Origin: Pedobacter mendelii
GTDB lineage: Bacteria > Bacteroidota > Bacteroidia > Sphingobacteriales > Sphingobacteriaceae
Assembly (NCBI RefSeq): GCF_014635725.1
Contig: NZ_BMDJ01000004.1
Span: 248,001-312,000, forward strand
Direction of reading: 5' to 3'
Length of the DNA stretch: 64,000 nucleotides
Shown: positions 60,355-64,000 of the stretch, one piece after another
How the letters are laid out: each line of letters starts with the position of its first letter
Numbering within the stretch: position 1 is the first letter of the stretch
Program-made: the position numbers and the translations under genes
The notes under the pieces: model-generated
What the model saw: the letters and a program-made list of their open reading frames with translations, nothing else
The model's database searches: none
What the model was told of the DNA's origin: nothing

Positions 60355-61638
60355 ATGGTTGCTAAAGTTGTCGTTTACATATTATTAATATATTGCTTTG
60401 TTTACTGGCTTATTTCAAGAGAATTAGGAATAATGTTTCCTATTGGTATTCTCATCGAAGTAATCATGTTAATTGCTTTTATATGCGCAATTTTTTCAGT
60501 TCCTAAAGAAAATTGGAAGAACTTAAATAACGACCTGTTTTATCTTTTTCTATTTTGGTTTTTTTTAAGTGTACTCGAAGTAGCTAATCCGGCAGGTGCA
60601 AGCACAATTGGATGGTTAAAAGAAATTAGGTCTGCTGCAGAATACCCTCTACTAATTGTTATGCTGTATTTCTTAGTTTTTAAAACCAATAAGGATTTAG
60701 ATTATTTCTTACTAATTGTTATTGTATTATCAACTGTTGCAGCTTTAGATGGTATTAAGCAATTGCATTTTGGTTTATCAAAAGGTGATAGAATATTTTT
60801 AGACAATGGAGGTGCAGTAACGCATGTACTTTGGGGCAGATTAAGAGTATTCTCATTCTACTCTGAAGCAGCACAATTTGGCGCATCGCAAGCTCACATT
60901 GGTTTGCTTACATTAATATTGGCATTAGGTCCGGTTAAAAGGAAGGTGAGAATTATATTATTAACATGTTCAGCTTTAATGTTATATGGTATGTTAATCT
61001 CTGGAACGAGAGGTGCTATGTTTGCTTTAGTACCCGGAGCCTTTGTTGCAATATTACTTAGTAAAAAATTCAAAGTACTATTTTTAGGAGGTGCATTAGC
61101 AATACTATTTCTATGTTTTTTAAAGTTTACTAATATTGGAAATGGAAATTATAACATCTACAGATTTAGAAGTTCTTTAAATCCGGATGATCCTTCTTTA
61201 AATGTAAGATTAGCTTCTCAAAGGGTTTTAAAAGAATATATGAGTGGTATTCCATTTGGTGGTGGTTTAGGTGTTGTTGGCTCGAATGGAATGGCCTATA
61301 ACGCAGATAAATTTTTGTCAAAAGTACAACCCGATAGCTACTGGGTTAAAGTTTGGGCAATGTATGGCATAGTTGGTTTTACCATCTGGATATGTATGAT
61401 GGTTTACATTCTCGGGCGATGTTGTGGTATTGTATGGGATATAGAAGATGAGGGTTTAAAGATAAAGGCAATTGCATTAACATCAGGTTTTGCAGGCATT
61501 CTTTTTTGTAGTTACGGTAATGAGGTTATTAATACTATGCCCACAACGATTATAGTATATGCGTCAATTGTTTTTGTATATATGATGCCCAAGCTAGATC
61601 AAGAATTAAAAGAAAAAAAATTAATTAAAATAGCCTGA
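60355..61638 (+). CDS. Wzy/O-antigen ligase-like polysaccharide polymerase
   Basis: The 427-aa polytopic protein has about ten to eleven transmembrane helices and a large loop after YNIYRFRSSLNPDDPSLNVRLASQRVLKEYMSGIPFGGGLGVVG. This RxxSL...R-plus-GxGxG loop is typical of WaaL/Wzy polymerases (PF04932-like). It should polymerise or ligate undecaprenyl-linked repeat units in the periplasm. It is translationally coupled to a 32-aa microprotein whose ATG begins two bases after its stop codon. Confidence 0.88.
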   Translation: MVAKVVVYILLIYCFVYWLISRELGIMFPIGILIEVIMLIAFICAIFSVPKENWKNLNNDLFYLFLFWFFLSVLEVANPAGASTIGWLKEIRSAAEYPLLIVMLYFLVFKTNKDLDYFLLIVIVLSTVAALDGIKQLHFGLSKGDRIFLDNGGAVTHVLWGRLRVFSFYSEAAQFGASQAHIGLLTLILALGPVKRKVRIILLTCSALMLYGMLISGTRGAMFALVPGAFVAILLSKKFKVLFLGGALAILFLCFLKFTNIGNGNYNIYRFRSSLNPDDPSLNVRLASQRVLKEYMSGIPFGGGLGVVGSNGMAYNADKFLSKVQPDSYWVKVWAMYGIVGFTIWICMMVYILGRCCGIVWDIEDEGLKIKAIALTSGFAGILFCSYGNEVINTMPTTIIVYASIVFVYMMPKLDQELKEKKLIKIA

Positions 61639-61639
61639 T

Positions 61640-61738
61640 ATGCCATGGGAAATATTTAGTATACCTGCTATAATTTTCTTTATAATTGGTTTTTTTAGAG
61701 GAAGAAAAAAACCGAATACTGAAGATTTTAACGAATAA
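61640..61738 (+). CDS. 32-aa single-span membrane microprotein
   Basis: ATG 61640 opens 32 codons to TAA 61736-61738. It starts one base after the polymerase stop and ends four bases before the acyltransferase ATG, filling the gap exactly. The product is MPWEIFSIPAIIFFIIGFF followed by RGRKKPNTEDFNE: one hydrophobic helix, then a basic stretch that should stay in the cytoplasm, giving an N-out/C-in topology. Its tight packing between two exopolysaccharide genes argues for a real coding gene. The function is unknown; a small partner of the polymerase is one possibility. Confidence 0.65.
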   Translation: MPWEIFSIPAIIFFIIGFFRGRKKPNTEDFNE

Positions 61739-61742
61739 AATA

Positions 61743-62366
61743 ATGACCTCAATCATCTCCAAAATAAAATCGAATCCTAAATTAAAAAGCTTGGCACTAA
61801 GTATGCTAATGGCATCTAATGATAATAAACCACGGCTATGGGTACGATTGTTTTTAAATCCTTTTAAACATAAAAGAGGTAAAGGCTCTATTGTTAGGTT
61901 CAATACCAGGCTTGACGTTTTTCCATTTAACGATTTTCGCTTAGGCAATAAATCTATTATTGAAGATTTTGCAACAATTAATAATGGTGTTGGTGATGTT
62001 ATTATAGGCGACAAAACCATTGTTGGTATGGGCAATGTTATCATTGGGCCAGTTACTATTGGAAACCATGTTATGATGGCTCAAAATATCGTAATATCTG
62101 GTCTGAACCACGGTTACGAAGACGTAAATATCCCGCCATCTCTTCAAAAAGTTTCCTGCAAACCCATCGTAATTGCTGATGATGTATGGATTGGTGCAAA
62201 TAGCGTAATTACCTCAGGAGTTGTACTTGGCAAACATTGCATAATTGGTGCAGGGAGCGTAGTTACCAAAAATATTCCCGAATTTTCTGTAGCAGTAGGT
62301 AATCCTGCAAAAGTAATTAAGCAATATAATAAACTAACTTCCTCATGGGAGAAAATATCCCTTTAA
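61743..62366 (+). CDS. Left-handed beta-helix acyltransferase
   Basis: The ATG at 61743 gives 207 residues; an upstream in-frame opening at 61686 would overlap the microprotein and is rejected. The chain is dominated by hexapeptide repeats (VIIGDKTIVGMGNVIIGPVTIGNHVMMAQNIVISGLNHGY, then IVIADDVWIGANSVITSGVVLGKHCIIGAGSVVTKNIP) ending in VGNPAKVIKQYN. The family O-acetylates sugars (Wbb/maltose O-acetyltransferase group). It probably decorates the exopolysaccharide encoded here. Confidence 0.92.
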   Translation: MTSIISKIKSNPKLKSLALSMLMASNDNKPRLWVRLFLNPFKHKRGKGSIVRFNTRLDVFPFNDFRLGNKSIIEDFATINNGVGDVIIGDKTIVGMGNVIIGPVTIGNHVMMAQNIVISGLNHGYEDVNIPPSLQKVSCKPIVIADDVWIGANSVITSGVVLGKHCIIGAGSVVTKNIPEFSVAVGNPAKVIKQYNKLTSSWEKISL

Positions 62367-62375
62367 CTAAAGCAA

Positions 62376-63161
62376 ATGGAAACCACAACGAAGGTTGCAT
62401 ATTTTGACGATATAACTCTAATGATTACGCATTACAATCGTAGTAAATCTTTAGAGCGTTTGCTTTCCGAATTGAAGAAGGCTAATTGTGCTTTTAAAGA
62501 AATTATTATATCAGATGATTGCAGTTCGGTTGAACACATTGATTATATTAATAGTTTAAGCAACCAATACGATTTTAAGTTGATTACTACACCTGTTAAT
62601 AAAGGTTTAGGAAATAATTTAAATAAGGGTTTAGATGCTGTAAAAACGCTATTCACTTTGTACATACAAGAAGATTTTATCCCATTAGATAACTTTGCGC
62701 AAAATTTAAAAAATGGTCATTCCCTTTTAATGGAGCGTTCGGATTTTGATGTTGTTCGCTTTTATGCTTACGAAAAATACCCTTACCTAAAGAGTTACAA
62801 ATACGGTTTTTCTGAAATGCTTTTTAAATGGTGGTATCCTGGATTAAATAAATTTGCTTTGTATAGCGACCATCCTCATTTAAAAAGAAGTACTTATTTT
62901 CAAAAATTCGGGAGATATATCGAGGGAACATCTGGTGATAAAACAGAATTTGGCATGATGATGTCTTTTATCAAACATGGAGGTAAGGCTTTTTTTTTCG
63001 ATGCACATAAATCTGTTTTAGAACAAGTTAACTCCTCTTCTGAGCCAAGTACTATGCATAGAAACATGTGGCGTAATAGTGATAATTTTTTTGTTAGGCA
63101 TTTGAGGACTGCTTATAGATATGTTAACTGTTATTCTGGTCTTTATTTAAGAAAATTTTAA
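62376..63161 (+). CDS. GT2-family glycosyltransferase
   Basis: This 261-aa GT-A fold enzyme begins with LMITHYNRSKSLERLL, then IIISDDCSSVEHIDYI (nucleotide-binding Asp) and a short NKGLGNNLNKGLDAVKTLFTLYIQEDFIPLDN segment in which EDF replaces the usual DxD metal motif. The rest (YLKSYKYGFSEMLFKWWYPG) is specific. It probably adds one sugar of the exopolysaccharide repeat unit. The donor is not predictable. The gene is ten bases after the acyltransferase gene, in the same operon. Confidence 0.88.
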   Translation: METTTKVAYFDDITLMITHYNRSKSLERLLSELKKANCAFKEIIISDDCSSVEHIDYINSLSNQYDFKLITTPVNKGLGNNLNKGLDAVKTLFTLYIQEDFIPLDNFAQNLKNGHSLLMERSDFDVVRFYAYEKYPYLKSYKYGFSEMLFKWWYPGLNKFALYSDHPHLKRSTYFQKFGRYIEGTSGDKTEFGMMMSFIKHGGKAFFFDAHKSVLEQVNSSSEPSTMHRNMWRNSDNFFVRHLRTAYRYVNCYSGLYLRKF

Positions 63162-63171
63162 TCAACCAAAA

Positions 63172-64000
63172 TTGGAAGGAATAGATTTTGTAATTGTTGG
63201 GCAACAACCTTGGGATACTGAAATTGGAAGCAATTGCAAGAACATTGCAATAGAAATTAGTAAAAAAAATAGAGTTTTGTATATTAACTCTCCTTTAGAT
63301 AGAATTACACTTTATCGAGATAAAAATAATCCTAAAACTAAGCGTAGATTAGATATTATAAAAGGGAAAGCCAATGGCTTGATTGAAGTTCAAGATAATT
63401 TATGGAATTTATACCCCGATTGCATGGTAGAATCTATCAATTGGATTCCTAGCACAGCTATATTCAATCTTATAAATTATTACAATAATAAAAAGCTATC
63501 TAAATCTATATTAAAAGCTACAGAAAAGTTAGGTTTTAAACATTTCATTCTTTTTAATGATAACGAGATGTTTAAAGGTTATTTCTTAAATGATTTTCTG
63601 AAACCAAAAGCAAGTGTTTATTATTCAAGAGATTACATGATTGCTGTTGACTATTGGAAAAAACACGGGGAGCAGTTAGAACCTAAGTTAATTGCAAAAA
63701 ATACTCTATGTGTAGCAAACTCTACTTTCCTTGCTGATTACTGCAGAAAATACAACCCAAATTCCTTTTATATCGGGCAAGGCTGTGATTTAGATATATT
63801 TTTTAGGAAGAAAACTCAGCCTGAAGCATTAGGTTTGGCCAATATTAAACGACCAATTATTGGTTATGTTGGTGCAATACAAAGCATCCGTTTAGATAAA
63901 GATATTATTGCTTATATAGCGTTAACAAAACCAGAATGGACAATTATTTTGGTAGGGCAGGAAGACGATATTTTCAAAGCCAGCGATTTACATAATTATA
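63172..64000 (+). CDS. Glycosyltransferase, 3'-truncated
   Basis: An open frame from a TTG at 63172 runs to the window edge without a stop (276 codons seen). No ATG lies near the N-terminus, so TTG is the probable start, ten bases after the GT2 stop. The N-terminal half (EGIDFVIVGQQPWDTEIGSNCKNIAIEISK, VLYINSPLDR) and the C-terminal start IKRPIIGYVGAIQSIRLDKDII...WTIILVGQEDDIF match GT-B (GT4-like) transferases. The first domain is the acceptor side and the second the start of the nucleotide-sugar domain. The donor and acceptor are unknown. Confidence 0.85.
   Translation, partial: MEGIDFVIVGQQPWDTEIGSNCKNIAIEISKKNRVLYINSPLDRITLYRDKNNPKTKRRLDIIKGKANGLIEVQDNLWNLYPDCMVESINWIPSTAIFNLINYYNNKKLSKSILKATEKLGFKHFILFNDNEMFKGYFLNDFLKPKASVYYSRDYMIAVDYWKKHGEQLEPKLIAKNTLCVANSTFLADYCRKYNPNSFYIGQGCDLDIFFRKKTQPEALGLANIKRPIIGYVGAIQSIRLDKDIIAYIALTKPEWTIILVGQEDDIFKASDLHNY

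Overview
This window looks like a chromosomal segment of a Bacteroidota bacterium, most likely of the family Sphingobacteriaceae (Pedobacter-like). The DNA is AT-rich. Promoters match the Bacteroidota -7 consensus TAnnTTTG, Shine-Dalgarno sites are mostly absent, and some start codons lie only a few bases after a -7 box. Several families are typical of the phylum: a DUF4296 lipoprotein, TIGR02757, an SPFH/Arc-like operon, a FadL-type porin, paired POT transporters and a DUF892 ferritin-like protein. The genus is inferred from these traits, not proven.

Layout. 1-5.2 kb: the 3' end of exonuclease III, a small RRM RNA-binding protein, an SDR enzyme with an AraC-type regulator, an OmpA-type lipoprotein and a secreted DUF4350-like protein. 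5.2-12 kb: a candidate 67-nt small RNA, then ubiX, mtaB, lgt, an inositol-monophosphatase family gene, nfu and purB. 12-14.8 kb: an ECF sigma factor, a membrane protein joining an anti-sigma-like N-terminus to a trypsin-like protease, and three paralogous small lipoprotein genes. 14.9-30.6 kb: peroxiredoxin, cold-shock protein, an aspartate kinase operon, mutS2, a sugar dehydrogenase, a 3-oxoacid CoA-transferase, a LysM protein with uridine kinase, dps and ubiD. 30.7-39.8 kb: a porin with a Gly/Tyr/Asn-rich lipoprotein, proS, a trans-sulfuration enzyme, two regulators and DUF892. 40-45 kb: dinB with a DnaE2-like polymerase. 45-55.1 kb: a glycosyltransferase, two POT transporters, thiolase, the SPFH operon (with a split gene) and a 7TM-HD phosphohydrolase. 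55.2-55.6 kb: tRNA-Ser and two identical tRNA-Pro genes. 55.7-57.4 kb: decayed DNA with two pseudogenes and a REP-like element. 57.5-64 kb: an exopolysaccharide cluster that runs off the window.

The most notable system is at 12.0-14.8 kb. Each lipoprotein gene has its own promoter and terminator, and all three promoters share a two-block motif, (R)GGTTAC-N15-GYATTAA. The same motif occurs twice upstream of the sigma-factor gene. This suggests an autoregulated envelope-stress circuit: the sigma factor would be held at the membrane by an anti-sigma/serine-protease fusion and would drive a set of small Asp/Thr/Ser-rich lipoproteins. Other points of interest are an 18-bp block shared by the promoters of scoA and a thiolase gene 27 kb away, a 32-aa membrane microprotein inside the exopolysaccharide operon, a BY-kinase-like protein with degraded motifs, and a leaderless-looking 53-aa cysteine-rich gene.
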